28,580 bases of DNA from Bacillota bacterium (GTDB taxonomy: Bacteria; Bacillota; Clostridia; Lachnospirales; Lachnospiraceae). Under the pieces are notes generated by a model. It was not told the DNA's origin. It searched no databases and worked only from the letters and a program-made list of their open reading frames with translations. Position numbers and translations under genes: made by a program. Positions 1-8,533 of the stretch are shown here, piece by piece (position 1 is the first letter of the stretch; each line of letters begins with the position of its first letter). Where the stretch lies: the NCBI GenBank assembly GCA_023390555.1, contig JAEWCQ010000041.1, forward strand, positions 1 through 28,580. Direction: 5' to 3'.

Positions 1-1
1 G

Positions 2-67
2 CCGATTGACAGCCTGCGTATGTTGTGTAAAAATCTAAACGAAGGGTTCTATTATGAAACCCAATAA
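2..67 (+). CDS. Possible 3' end of an ORF entering from the left
   Basis: Frame 2 is open from the window edge for 21 codons and ends at TAA (65-67). The fragment is too short to identify, and a 21-codon open stretch can occur by chance. Its only support is position: the stop lies just upstream of sequence resembling an insertion-sequence end (91-124), which would fit the tail of a transposase. No conserved motif is visible. Confidence 0.2.
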   Translation, partial: PIDSLRMLCKNLNEGFYYETQ

Positions 68-90
68 TTATTCTGATATTTTTTCATGAA

Positions 91-124
91 TCTAAGAGGT
101 TTACACAAAATAATTTACACTCTC
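91..124. mobile_element. Possible IS256/Mutator-type element terminus
   Basis: The stretch has the pattern GTTTACACAAAATAATTTACAC followed by TCTC. From memory this resembles terminal inverted repeats of IS256-family elements in Firmicutes, which often carry GTGTAAA blocks. TGTGTAAA at 24-31 is an exact inverted copy of TTTACACA at 100-107. No transposase is visible here, so the body of any element would lie left of the window. This is a resemblance only; it could be an AT-rich coincidence. Confidence 0.25.
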
Positions 125-201
125 AACCTGGCAGTCAAGCAGAAGATCCTCATTTGATGACATTTCCAATGAATGCTTTCGTTTAACAAGATTCTATTTC
201 C

Positions 202-1035
202 TTAATTCCCCAAGCCGCTTCCATGGTATTGAAGTAAATCAACGCTTTCAATTTGACTGATATCAATTAACTCATTTGTGATATATTCGATTCCATCATA
301 ATCTAAACATCTGGCAAATGACAACCCATCACCTAAAACCATCATCCCAACAATTTCATCATCGCTGACTGGATCATTCTTTTTCTCACTTGACTTTCTT
401 TTATCAACTGTAGGTAAGTTTATGATAAATTCCTTCTCTCCATTTTTCATCGTCGCTATCAGATTAAAAAAGTCATCCTCATTTTTCCAAACACCGTTTG
501 ATGTAATTGTGACCGAAAAAGGCGTAATTTTCACATCAATATGCGCATTATCCTTATCAAAGCCAAATTGCTTTTCATCAACCTTCGTTATATTATTTAT
601 ATGACAGGTATATTTTTTATTTTCTGCTATGCCAACACCTCCAAAAGATAGATTTTCTATCTCATCAAGATCATTGTAGAAACCAGACCATATAACCGTA
701 TAACTATCTTCATTGGCTTTTATCTGTATCTGATTAAGAGAATTTATCACATATTCATCAATGATTCCAGAATCCGTTGGCAGCTGACCATTTTCTGAAT
801 ATTCTGCTTCTAATCTCATCGCTTTCGTATCTGCATTGATCTGCACATTCGAAATCCGAATCGCTACTTCCTCAATCTTTACTTGTCCGGACTCTGTATC
901 TATACTCGTAACAGCTTCACTGTTACTATCGCTTACAGTATTCGATTTTTGATTCGTATCTGAATTTATTTTCCCACAACCCGTAATTGATAATAGTAAA
1001 TAAAAACAAAATACAAATTGTATTTTACTTCTCAT
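202..1035 (-). CDS. Unknown lipoprotein
   Basis: I do not recognise the family. The 277-residue product starts with a basic residue-containing stretch, a hydrophobic core and a lipobox ending in LSITGC, so Cys20 is the likely lipidation site and the protein should sit on the outer face of the membrane. The start at 1035 is chosen over the longer frame reaching 1188 because it places the signal peptide at the N-terminus and has a GGGGGA ribosome site just upstream. After the lipobox comes a Ser/Asn/Thr-rich linker, then a predicted beta-rich body with no motif I can name. The gene is visibly more AT-rich than the sugar genes downstream. It follows the Ig-like protein on the same strand, but a strong hairpin (1145-1177) lies between them. 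No clear terminator follows it. Confidence 0.75.
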   Translation of the reverse strand: MRSKIQFVFCFYLLLSITGCGKINSDTNQKSNTVSDSNSEAVTSIDTESGQVKIEEVAIRISNVQINADTKAMRLEAEYSENGQLPTDSGIIDEYVINSLNQIQIKANEDSYTVIWSGFYNDLDEIENLSFGGVGIAENKKYTCHINNITKVDEKQFGFDKDNAHIDVKITPFSVTITSNGVWKNEDDFFNLIATMKNGEKEFIINLPTVDKRKSSEKKNDPVSDDEIVGMMVLGDGLSFARCLDYDGIEYITNELIDISQIESVDLLQYHGSGLGN

Positions 1036-1144
1036 AAAATGGTTCCCCCTTTTCACAACATCTGATCCCCAAGCAATCATAAGTATGCTTAATCTATTTC
1101 TATTCTTTTCCTGCCACGAATGCATACTCTTTTTTACCATTATA

Positions 1145-1177
1145 AATATCGGCAGGAATCTGATTCCTGCCGATATT
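1145..1177. repeat. Perfect 15-bp hairpin between two surface-protein genes
   Basis: Positions 1145-1159 and 1163-1177 are perfect reverse complements with a 3-nt loop (core ATCGGCAGGAAT). It lies downstream of the Ig-like gene and upstream of the lipoprotein gene, so it may end or slow transcription from the former. Neither side has a proper T-tract, so it is not a textbook rho-independent terminator. It could instead protect the 3' end of the upstream mRNA. Confidence 0.6.
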
Positions 1178-1272
1178 ATAAAATGCACACACTATCCTGT
1201 TCACCGGTTTATTCCAAGCCACTAAGTTGGCATAATATACCCCGCTGTCACAAGATTGCGGTCTATCACTTT

Positions 1273-3588
1273 TTATTTGGAATACTGCGAGCCATAATAA
1301 TAACTGCTGCGACCCGTATAAGTTACTCCATCATATTTGAATTTGTATTGATACGTGGTTTTTGTATCATAGAAAGTTTCACTCCCATCCATGACAAATG
1401 CAACATATGCGGATTTTCCAGGCTTAATATCAATATAATCCATATACTGAATCGTATTATGATTGACAACCTGATCCTTATCTATCATCTTCATCGTTCT
1501 GTCATAATAAGAATAATCGTGATCTATGGATTGTGCTCCCTCTGAATAAATGCGCAGAGTGCTCTTTCCGGTATTCTTGACATACATGAGAGCTACACCG
1601 ATGGAGAAATCGTACGTGCCGCTCATACTTACTGAAAAGCTCGGCTTTAGATGTTTCACCGTAACACTGCATTTTAGGTTCTTTCCTCCGACTGTCGCAA
1701 TGACGGTTGTCTTGCCCGCATTTTTGCCTGTCACCTTTCCACTGCTGTTTACGGTTGCAACGGAAGAATTCGATGACTTCCACTTCACCTTCAGAGTAGT
1801 ACCGGTCACCTTTAAAGTGCTTGAACTCTTATTTGTAATGGACAAAGAAGTCTTGCTCAATTTTGGATTTTCACAGGTCACCGTACAGGTATATTTCACA
1901 TTCCCGACCTTGGCATATATTTCTGTATTGCCTGCTTTTTTCGCCGTGACGGTTCCTTTTTTATCTACAGTTGCGATTTTTTTATTGGCAGAAGACCATT
2001 TTACTCCGGATACCTTGGATTTCCATTCCACTGCCTTCGTTTTTCCAACGACCAGCTTCATGGATGTGGTTTTTAGCTTGGTATCTGCAATTGTAAAGGT
2101 GCAGGTATATGATTTTCCCAGAACCGTTCCGGTCACCGTAACGGTTCCCTTTTTCTTCGCGGTAACCAGACCACTGGAGTTAACCGTTGCCCTGCCGGTA
2201 TTTGATGAACTCCACTTTATCTTCTGCGTCGTTCCGGTGAATTGAAGCTGATAACTGGCTCCTACCACCAGCTGTTTCTTTGTTACTGTAAGCTTCGGCT
2301 CTTCCACCGTAACTTTACAGGTGTACTGAAGCGATCCTGACTGCGCTGTTATCGTAGCTGTTCCTACCGCATTGGCCGTAAGTTTACCGGTAGCGGAATC
2401 TACCGAAACAATGGCAGCGTTGCTGCTGGCATAGGTAAACGTCTGATAGGTGTTCTTTACCTTCACCGTCTTCTCCTGTCCTTTGAGCAGGGCAACACTG
2501 CTGCTCATGGTCGGATCATCCACATATACCTTACAACTGTAAGTGCTTTTATTTTTCAGCGTTGCAGTGATATTACAGGAGCCATAGGCAATTCCTGTTA
2601 CCTTACCGTTTTTGTCCACTGTTGCAATTGCTGAATTCGAGGTAGTCCAAGTCGCGCCCAACAAACTTCCCGCCGGAAGCATATCCGATGGCTTTAAGGT
2701 CTCTGATTTCCCTTTGCTTAAATTAAGCGTTGCCGGGATTGTAACAGAGGTTGCATACGTTGTCACGTCTTTGGTCGTAAGCGTATAATCAAACACATCT
2801 CTCGCAGCTGTCCCAACCAAGCCTATGATATAATAGCCCGCTTTCAATGTGATGACTTTGGAATAAGTCAATTCCCCGCTGCTAACATTTTTCACCTCCC
2901 TAAAACAGTTTTGTGCCAGACTATAAGATCCGTCGTGTTTATTGAAGCTTACTTTATCCAGCAAGATCTGAACACTGTTTGCAGTATTTTCATAATAATA
3001 GTAATTGCTAAAACCTATATCTATTCTTATCGTCTTCTCTTCTTTCAGCTGGATCACATAATAATAAGGATCTTCATAAAGGAATCCATCCACGGAATCC
3101 CCAACTGATTGTGGAAAAGCCTCTACATCATTGTAATAAGGAAAATCGTCCCATGCATAATTTTCATCGTCATCATCGTCATCGGAAGCCCCTGTACTAT
3201 CCGTAACAGTGGTTTGCGGCTGCAGCTCTGACTCTTGCGGCGTTTCTTCGGTTGTTTCCTGCTGCTGAGCCTCTGTATTCTCGATCAGTTCCGTTTCCGT
3301 CATTTCTGCCTGTTCGGTATTTTCCTGACCCTGTGTCTCTGTCGATTCCGCCTGAATTTGTTCCGTATCCGCAGATTTTTCACTGTCGTCGATGCCTTCT
3401 GTCAAGCCTTCGAACGCTTCTTCATTTTTCTGGTCAGCTTCTTCGGCTTTCTTATCAGCCGTTGCCGAAGTTGCTTCCAGCGTGCCTGTTTCCGTCGTGG
3501 ATTCAGTCCCCTGTGCACGTGCAGGGACATAATCCATACTTAAGGTCAGCGTCACTGCCAAAAGTACTGCTAGTGCTCTTTTTCTCAT
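1273..3588 (-). CDS. Secreted Big_2 (Ig-like) repeat protein
   Basis: This is a 771-residue exported protein. A signal peptide (1-25, ending ARA) is followed by a Glu/Thr/Gln-rich low-complexity segment (about 26-145) containing a run of aspartates. A Tyr-rich domain (about 146-278) resembles pre-peptidase C-terminal-like sandwiches. Five tandem bacterial Ig-like group 2 repeats follow at about 282-357, 358-430, 431-502, 503-574 and 575-646; most carry the hallmark WSSSN...ATV...G.VTAKKAG pattern. A Tyr-rich C-terminal domain (650-771) ends without LPXTG, SLH or a membrane anchor. Such proteins usually act in adhesion or as cell-surface scaffolds. The start has an AGGAGG site, and a good promoter lies at 3626-3654. 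How it stays on the cell, if it does, is not evident. Confidence 0.85.
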   Translation of the reverse strand: MRKRALAVLLAVTLTLSMDYVPARAQGTESTTETGTLEATSATADKKAEEADQKNEEAFEGLTEGIDDSEKSADTEQIQAESTETQGQENTEQAEMTETELIENTEAQQQETTEETPQESELQPQTTVTDSTGASDDDDDDENYAWDDFPYYNDVEAFPQSVGDSVDGFLYEDPYYYVIQLKEEKTIRIDIGFSNYYYYENTANSVQILLDKVSFNKHDGSYSLAQNCFREVKNVSSGELTYSKVITLKAGYYIIGLVGTAARDVFDYTLTTKDVTTYATSVTIPATLNLSKGKSETLKPSDMLPAGSLLGATWTTSNSAIATVDKNGKVTGIAYGSCNITATLKNKSTYSCKVYVDDPTMSSSVALLKGQEKTVKVKNTYQTFTYASSNAAIVSVDSATGKLTANAVGTATITAQSGSLQYTCKVTVEEPKLTVTKKQLVVGASYQLQFTGTTQKIKWSSSNTGRATVNSSGLVTAKKKGTVTVTGTVLGKSYTCTFTIADTKLKTTSMKLVVGKTKAVEWKSKVSGVKWSSANKKIATVDKKGTVTAKKAGNTEIYAKVGNVKYTCTVTCENPKLSKTSLSITNKSSSTLKVTGTTLKVKWKSSNSSVATVNSSGKVTGKNAGKTTVIATVGGKNLKCSVTVKHLKPSFSVSMSGTYDFSIGVALMYVKNTGKSTLRIYSEGAQSIDHDYSYYDRTMKMIDKDQVVNHNTIQYMDYIDIKPGKSAYVAFVMDGSETFYDTKTTYQYKFKYDGVTYTGRSSYYYGSQYSK

Positions 3589-3625
3589 AAAATCCTCCTG
3601 ATTTTTCTAATATATCCTACAATAA

Positions 3626-3654
3626 AGTATATAACTTTTTCCATTTTATGGCAA
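3626..3654 (-). promoter_or_regulatory. Sigma-A-type promoter of the Ig-like gene
   Basis: On the minus strand TTGCCA (3649-3654) and TATACT (3626-3631) are separated by exactly 17 nt, each 5/6 to consensus. They lie about 40 nt upstream of the start codon at 3588. No operator is obvious around it. Confidence 0.7.
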
Positions 3655-3770
3655 TGTACAGATGCTAAGAGTCCGTAACTTCTCAGCAAATCTTTTAAGA
3701 CAACGATTCAATCACAAGTCAGTCGAACTAAAAATAAATTTCTTATACTTTTAATTGGTATTTTCCCTTC

Positions 3771-4664
3771 TTACATCTGATTTGTGGCATGCAATCCACA
3801 ATCCGCGATATGCGCCATTCCATACATTCCTGCCGTATTTCCAAGCATTGCCGGACGAATCTGTACGTCCTGATAGACTTCCATCAGCATGTGCAGGACT
3901 TCCGCACGTACTCTGCAGACGATTACCGACTGTTCCATAATCGCTCCCCCAAGAAGGACCAGTGACGGATTGAAGCTATGTATCAGCGTAACCAGCCCAA
4001 TCGAGATTTCATGCACCCACTCATTTACAACTTTATCAATTTTTGGTTCCTGTATCCGGTCTATTACGGCTTTCCCGCAGTCTATGGAAGCATCTTCCTT
4101 TTTCGCACGATTGGCCAGGGCCGTCACCGATGCATACCGTTCATAGCATCCGGAGAAAATATCGCTTTCATTCCGTTCCTCTGGATGTACCAGAATCCCT
4201 CCGAATTCCCCTGCTGCATACTGTGCACCGCGGTATAACTGCCCGTTCAAAATAATTCCGCCGCCGATTCCGGTTCCGTAAGTCAGACAGAGAAACTGAT
4301 CCACGCCCATCCCTGCCCCAAAATAAGCTTCACCTAAAGCCGCGGCATTTACGTCATTTTCTACGAATACAGGTTTGTGAAAATAGTCTTCCAATATCCG
4401 TTTCAGCTCCGTTCCCTCATATCCGGGAATATTATTCCCGGCAAACAGAACCCGCCCTTCTTTTACATGAATCTGTCCGGTCGTACTGATTCCGATTGCC
4501 TCATAATCTTCATATCCCGAAATCACCTCGATCACAGTACGGATGACTTCATCCGCTCCGCGTTCCGCTCTGGTTGGACGAGTCCGCAGGTCAATCACCT
4601 TGCTGTAAACAAACACGCCGGATTTGATTGCAGTACCTCCGATATCCACTACCACTGTTTTCAT
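3771..4664 (-). CDS. ROK-family sugar kinase, probable GlcNAc kinase
   Basis: This is a 297-residue ROK protein. The N-terminal ATP phosphate-binding motif DIGGTAIKSG is at 7-16, the catalytic Asp104 sits in ENDVNAA (102-108), and the family signature GTGIGGGI...G...AGEFG spans 130-155. The start at 4664 gives a normal N-terminus with a GGGAAGGG site upstream; the longer frame to 4802 adds a non-family extension. The usual zinc site is degraded: the GE.GH histidine is Gly156, and of the CxCGxxGCxE cluster only GCYE (172-175) remains. No HTH domain is present, so it is a kinase rather than a NagC/XylR repressor. It is divergent from nagBA by 194 nt, and the locus supplies free GlcNAc, so GlcNAc to GlcNAc-6-P is the likely reaction. 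Glucose or ManNAc kinase activity cannot be excluded. Confidence 0.8.
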   Translation of the reverse strand: MKTVVVDIGGTAIKSGVFVYSKVIDLRTRPTRAERGADEVIRTVIEVISGYEDYEAIGISTTGQIHVKEGRVLFAGNNIPGYEGTELKRILEDYFHKPVFVENDVNAAALGEAYFGAGMGVDQFLCLTYGTGIGGGIILNGQLYRGAQYAAGEFGGILVHPEERNESDIFSGCYERYASVTALANRAKKEDASIDCGKAVIDRIQEPKIDKVVNEWVHEISIGLVTLIHSFNPSLVLLGGAIMEQSVIVCRVRAEVLHMLMEVYQDVQIRPAMLGNTAGMYGMAHIADCGLHATNQM

Positions 4665-4858
4665 TTTTCTGTCCCTTCCCTTCTCCTTTGATTCTTTTTC
4701 CATATCTAAAGAGTAGCATAGATGAATTTGAAACAGAATGGGCTGAGTTTGCACTTTTTTATCCGGATTTGTGCTGTTGCTCCGAAAGTATTGCACGATC
4801 ATGCGATCCTTGCTAGCATGAGAACAGATTATTTATTTCTACTAGAAGGAGGCTTTTT

Positions 4859-5632
4859 ATGAATGTCATAGAAGCAAAAGATTATCCGGATATGAGCCGC
4901 AAAGCGGCAAATATCATATCTGCTCAGGTCATCATGAAACCCGATTGTGTACTTGGGCTTGCAACGGGTTCCACACCGCTTGGCATCTACAGCCAGCTGA
5001 TTGCATGGTATCAGAAAGGCGATCTTGATTTCTCCCGGGTTTCCACGGTAAATCTGGATGAATATAAAGGACTTTCAAGAGATAGCGACCAGAGTTACCA
5101 CTATTTCATGCAGAAAAATTTCTTTCAATCGATCAATATTAACCCGGAGCATACGCATATTCCGGATGGCAGAGAGCCGAATATTCAGAAAGCATGTGAG
5201 GCACACAACCGGATTATCCGTGAACTTGGCGGTGTCGATCTTCAGTTACTCGGTCTTGGATTAAACGGTCATATTGGTTTTAACGAGCCCGGTGCTTCCT
5301 TTGAAAAAGAAACGCATTGTGTCAATCTGACCGAGAGCACAATTCTGGCCAATTCAAGATTTTTCACTTCCATTGATGACGTACCGACCCAGGCCTATAC
5401 GATGGGAATCAAATCCATTATGATGGCCCGCAAAATCCTGCTTGCGGTCAGTGGAAAAAATAAGGCAGCTATTGTGGCACAGGCATTTCAGGGGCCCGTG
5501 ACACCGCAGGTTCCCGCTTCTATCCTGCAGATGCATCCGGATGTCACCCTCGTGGGGGACGAAGATGCTCTCTCCCTCCTGCACCTGTCCGAAGCCTGCC
5601 AGCACCCCCACAAAGAAAGGATACGATTATGA
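4859..5632 (+). CDS. nagB: Glucosamine-6-phosphate deaminase
   Basis: Converts glucosamine-6-P to fructose-6-P plus ammonia in the cytosol. The 257-residue length is normal for the short Firmicutes form. Visible motifs are the phosphate-binding loop LATGSTP (34-40), NLDEYKG (65-71) with the base Asp67, and the ring-opening site LNGHIGFNEPG (135-145) with His138 and Glu143. Asn136 replaces the Asp of the E. coli enzyme, as is common in Firmicutes. The start has an AGAAGGAGG ribosome site. The stop codon overlaps the nagA start (ATGA at 5629-5632), so the two are translationally coupled. It is the last step of the GlcNAc pathway assembled in this locus. Confidence 0.97.
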   Translation: MNVIEAKDYPDMSRKAANIISAQVIMKPDCVLGLATGSTPLGIYSQLIAWYQKGDLDFSRVSTVNLDEYKGLSRDSDQSYHYFMQKNFFQSININPEHTHIPDGREPNIQKACEAHNRIIRELGGVDLQLLGLGLNGHIGFNEPGASFEKETHCVNLTESTILANSRFFTSIDDVPTQAYTMGIKSIMMARKILLAVSGKNKAAIVAQAFQGPVTPQVPASILQMHPDVTLVGDEDALSLLHLSEACQHPHKERIRL

Positions 5633-6762
5633 TCATTCGCAATGCCGCTGTCTTTACACCGGAAGGCAGCTTCAAACAAGAGGAAGTTTCTATCGAACAT
5701 GACCAGTTTGCGGAATATACCACCGATTATTCTGTGATAGACGGAAGTGACTGCTATCTGATCCCCGGACTGATCGATATCCATTTTCACGGATGTGCCG
5801 GCTACGACTTTTGCGACGCAACGCCGGAGTCCCTGAACAAAATTGCAGCATATGAATTGAAAAATGGGATCACCTCCATCTGTCCCTCGACTATGACTCT
5901 GCCGGAAGAAGCATTGACAGAGATCTGTAAAAATGCCGTGGACTATTATTCTTCCTGGATTCCCCAAAACACCGCCAGACTCTGCGGTATCAATCTGGAA
6001 GGCCCTTTTATCTCCGCAAAGAAAAAGGGGGCACAAAACCCGGACTACATACATATCCCGGATATTTCCATGTTTCGGCGGCTTCAGAAATCTGCACTCG
6101 GACTGATCCGCCTGGTCACACTTGCGCCGGAACTGGATCATTCTTCCACGTTCATCCGCAGCCTCTCCAAAGAAGTGAGGATTTCTCTTGGACATACCGA
6201 CTGCGACTATGAGACCGCATCCGCTGCATTTGCGGCAGGTGCAAGACACGTGACACACCTGCTCAACGCAATGCAGCCGTTTGGTCACAGGGCTCCCGGT
6301 ATCGTAGGCGCCGCACTCGATTCACCGGATGCCACCGTAGAATTGATCTGTGACGGCATCCATATCGCTCCTTCCGCTGTCCGGGCAGTCTTTTCCATGT
6401 TTGGTGCGGACCGTATCATTCTCGTCAGTGACAGCATGATGGCTACCGGCATGCGAAACGGCAGCTATTCGCTCGGGGGGCAGGCTGTCCAGGTTACCGA
6501 CGGGCTTGCTTCACTGGCGGATGGAACCATTGCGGGTTCTGCCACAAATCTGATGAAATGCATGAAGACAGCTGTGTCTATGGGCATCCCACTGGAGCAA
6601 GCCGTAAAATGTGCCACGATAAATCCGGCCAGAGCCATCGGGCAAGACAGAGCTTACGGCAGCATTTCCGTCGGAAAATATGCCGACTGTCTCCTCTTGG
6701 ATAAATATACACTTTCCATACAAAAAATCTTTTTGCATGGAAAAGAAGTTTCTTTTTCCTGA
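5629..6762 (+). CDS. nagA: N-acetylglucosamine-6-phosphate deacetylase
   Basis: Removes acetate from GlcNAc-6-P to feed NagB. The 377 residues match the usual length of this amidohydrolase-superfamily enzyme. Visible motifs are DIHFHG (50-55), metal ligands Glu124 in NLEGPF, His189 in LGHT and His210 in VTHLLNAM, substrate-binding DGIHIAP (242-248) and the catalytic Asp268 in VSDSM. It is coupled to nagB by the 4-base ATGA overlap and is the last gene of that operon, ending just before a strong bidirectional terminator. It would receive GlcNAc-6-P from both the ROK kinase and the phosphorylase/mutase branch. Confidence 0.97.
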   Translation: MIIRNAAVFTPEGSFKQEEVSIEHDQFAEYTTDYSVIDGSDCYLIPGLIDIHFHGCAGYDFCDATPESLNKIAAYELKNGITSICPSTMTLPEEALTEICKNAVDYYSSWIPQNTARLCGINLEGPFISAKKKGAQNPDYIHIPDISMFRRLQKSALGLIRLVTLAPELDHSSTFIRSLSKEVRISLGHTDCDYETASAAFAAGARHVTHLLNAMQPFGHRAPGIVGAALDSPDATVELICDGIHIAPSAVRAVFSMFGADRIILVSDSMMATGMRNGSYSLGGQAVQVTDGLASLADGTIAGSATNLMKCMKTAVSMGIPLEQAVKCATINPARAIGQDRAYGSISVGKYADCLLLDKYTLSIQKIFLHGKEVSFS

Positions 6763-6774
6763 TCCTGCCTCTTC

Positions 6775-6818
6775 ACAGCAAAAAAGAGAAACCTGACAGG
6801 GTTTCTCTTTTTTGCTGT
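6775..6818. terminator. Bidirectional terminator between nagA and the response-regulator gene
   Basis: Perfect 19-bp stem (6775-6793 with 6800-6818) around a 6-nt loop, with A-tract and T-tract built into the arms. It lies 12 nt after nagA and 8 nt after the minus-strand response-regulator stop, so it serves both convergent units. Confidence 0.93.
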
Positions 6819-6826
6819 TTGTATTT

Positions 6827-7591
6827 TTATCGCACCGCACCCAGTTTCCGGTTCCGGTATTCATTTGCCGAAACTCCTGCCTGCTTTTTAAACACCCGGG
6901 AAAAATGTGCGAGATCCAGAAAGCCGACCTGCTCGGAAATCTCCCCGATGCGCAGTGCCGGATCCTCCAGCAGCTTCTTTGCCTCCTCAATCCGAATGTG
7001 ATTGAGGATCTCAGAAAAACTCTGACCCGTATGGCGGTTGAGCAGCTTGCTCAGATGCCACTGGCTGACATAGGTCTTTTCTGCCACTTCACAGAGCGTA
7101 AGTTTATGACTGTAATTCTCTTCCATGTATTTTAACGCATTTTTCACGATGAAACTGCTCGACGCACTTTCCTGTTCTTCCTCCCCGGGACTGCCCTCAT
7201 CACCGGTAATGTTCTTTTTTTTCAGATTCCCGCACATGACCTCAATGGCTTCTTCCAGCTCCGACATATCCGATGGCTTCAATAAAAACCGGGTGACTCC
7301 GAGCCGGATTGCCTTCTGTGCATAGTCAAAGTCCCGATAGCCCGTGAGAATACTGATTTCCAAATTGCCATACTGGGATTTTATCGCTGCAATCATCTGC
7401 AGACCATCCATTTCCGGCATACAGATATCCAGAAAAATCATATCCGGCCGAAACTGTTCAATCATCTGTTTTCCTTCCAGACCATCATGTGCAGTCGCAA
7501 CAATCCTGCAGTTAAACTTATTCCATGGAATACTGCGCGAAAGTCCCTCCACAATGATCGGTTCATCGTCAATAATCATCACTTTATACAT
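6827..7591 (-). CDS. YesN-type response regulator, AraC-family DNA-binding domain
   Basis: This is a 254-residue cytosolic transcription factor. The receiver domain (1-120) has the acidic pair Asp8/Asp9, phospho-acceptor Asp55 in FLDICMPEMDG and Lys105 in LLKPSD. The C-terminal AraC domain (about 150-250) has two helix-turn-helix units around LCEVAEKTYVSQWHLSKLL and IGEISEQVGFLDLAHFSRVF. The start at 7591 is chosen because it begins the receiver fold directly and has a GGGGGA site upstream. It is the last gene of the minus-strand sugar series, after the two permeases. Its natural partner is the YesM kinase at 11134-12990. By context it should activate the chitobiose genes; the motif shared by two promoters here is a candidate site. 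Confidence 0.9.
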   Translation of the reverse strand: MYKVMIIDDEPIIVEGLSRSIPWNKFNCRIVATAHDGLEGKQMIEQFRPDMIFLDICMPEMDGLQMIAAIKSQYGNLEISILTGYRDFDYAQKAIRLGVTRFLLKPSDMSELEEAIEVMCGNLKKKNITGDEGSPGEEEQESASSSFIVKNALKYMEENYSHKLTLCEVAEKTYVSQWHLSKLLNRHTGQSFSEILNHIRIEEAKKLLEDPALRIGEISEQVGFLDLAHFSRVFKKQAGVSANEYRNRKLGAVR

Positions 7592-7675
7592 GCCAGCTTC
7601 CCCCCTCAGAAACTTCCTTGAAAGCATAAATCGACGACACTAGCCGCGTCGCCGATTCTCTTACTCAAATTAATT

Positions 7676-8533
7676 TTAGCCTTTGATTGCTCCTGCTGTC
7701 AATCCCTTTATGATATTCTTCTGCAGGAAGATATAGACTATCACGACCGGTACGATAATCAGCGCAACGGATGCAGCCATCAATCCAAAATCGGTTCCGT
7801 ACTGGGAACTGATCTCCTCCAGCAGGGTGGAAATCGGAAATTTGGTATTGTCCCTTATCATGATTTTCTGTACAAACAGGTCGTTATAAGACCACAGAAA
7901 ACTAAAAATTGCCACCGTAGAGAGCGACGGTTTGCACAGCGGAACGATAATTCTTCCAAATACCTGAAATACATTCGCGCCCTCCATATAGGCCGCCTCC
8001 TCCATCTCGACAGAGATCCCTTTCATAAAACCGATCATGACGATGGTCGCAAAGCTGAGATTTCCTGCGATCTGCGGCAGAATAACGGCCAGATTCGTAT
8101 TCAGCAGCCCCCAGGAAACGATCATACGAAAGACCGGTATGATCGTGGAGAAGACCGGAAACATCAGACTCGCCACCAGCAGGCTGTTCAGTAACTGCTT
8201 TCCCCGGAATTCATACCTTGTCATGGCAAATGCAAGGCAGGACGCCAGTATCATAACGCCGATTGTCACACTTCCCGAAATAATCAGACTGTTTTTATAT
8301 GCATTTAACACATCCAATTTGGAAAAAGCGGTGATGTAATTATCCCAGGTAAATACCTTCGGAAGGGAAAACGAAGAGCTTAAAACTTCCGCCGATGGCT
8401 TAACTGAATTGAGCAGTACCCACAGGAATGGAAAAATCGTAGTTGCCGCCCACAACGTCAGTATCACGTAGATCAGAATGATTCCCGGACGTAACCGCTT
8501 CCTTCTTTTGGGTGTCTCTTCTTTAACGTACAT
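7676..8533 (-). CDS. CUT1 sugar ABC transporter permease (MalG-like)
   Basis: A 285-residue inner-membrane permease with six predicted membrane spans. The N-terminal cytosolic tail is basic (KRRKRLRP). The family EAA loop is EEAAYMEGANVFQVFGRIIV, which docks the ATPase. The GAIKG C-terminus is typical of MalG-type subunits. The start overlaps the end of the upstream permease gene by 11 nt, with a GGGAGG site inside that gene, so the two are coupled. With the other permease and the lipoprotein it would form the importer. No ATPase is encoded nearby, so a shared MsmK/UgpC-type ATPase elsewhere is expected. The substrate is inferred only from the neighbouring catabolic genes. Confidence 0.93.
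   Translation of the reverse strand: MYVKEETPKRRKRLRPGIILIYVILTLWAATTIFPFLWVLLNSVKPSAEVLSSSFSLPKVFTWDNYITAFSKLDVLNAYKNSLIISGSVTIGVMILASCLAFAMTRYEFRGKQLLNSLLVASLMFPVFSTIIPVFRMIVSWGLLNTNLAVILPQIAGNLSFATIVMIGFMKGISVEMEEAAYMEGANVFQVFGRIIVPLCKPSLSTVAIFSFLWSYNDLFVQKIMIRDNTKFPISTLLEEISSQYGTDFGLMAASVALIIVPVVIVYIFLQKNIIKGLTAGAIKG

Noticed and set aside
1550..2245. 231-residue plus-strand open frame
   Set aside because: It is antisense to the Big_2 repeats; its apparent periodicity is only the mirror of those repeats.
4665..4858. Search for the shared motif, a DasR/NagR-type site or cre site between the ROK gene and nagB
   Set aside because: Only a short TGCTAGCA palindrome (4811-4818) and poor partial matches were found; none is good enough to call.
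5488..6288. 266-residue minus-strand open frame
   Set aside because: It lies antisense within nagB/nagA, whose catalytic motifs are intact. It is rich in Cys, Arg and Gly with no recognisable domain.
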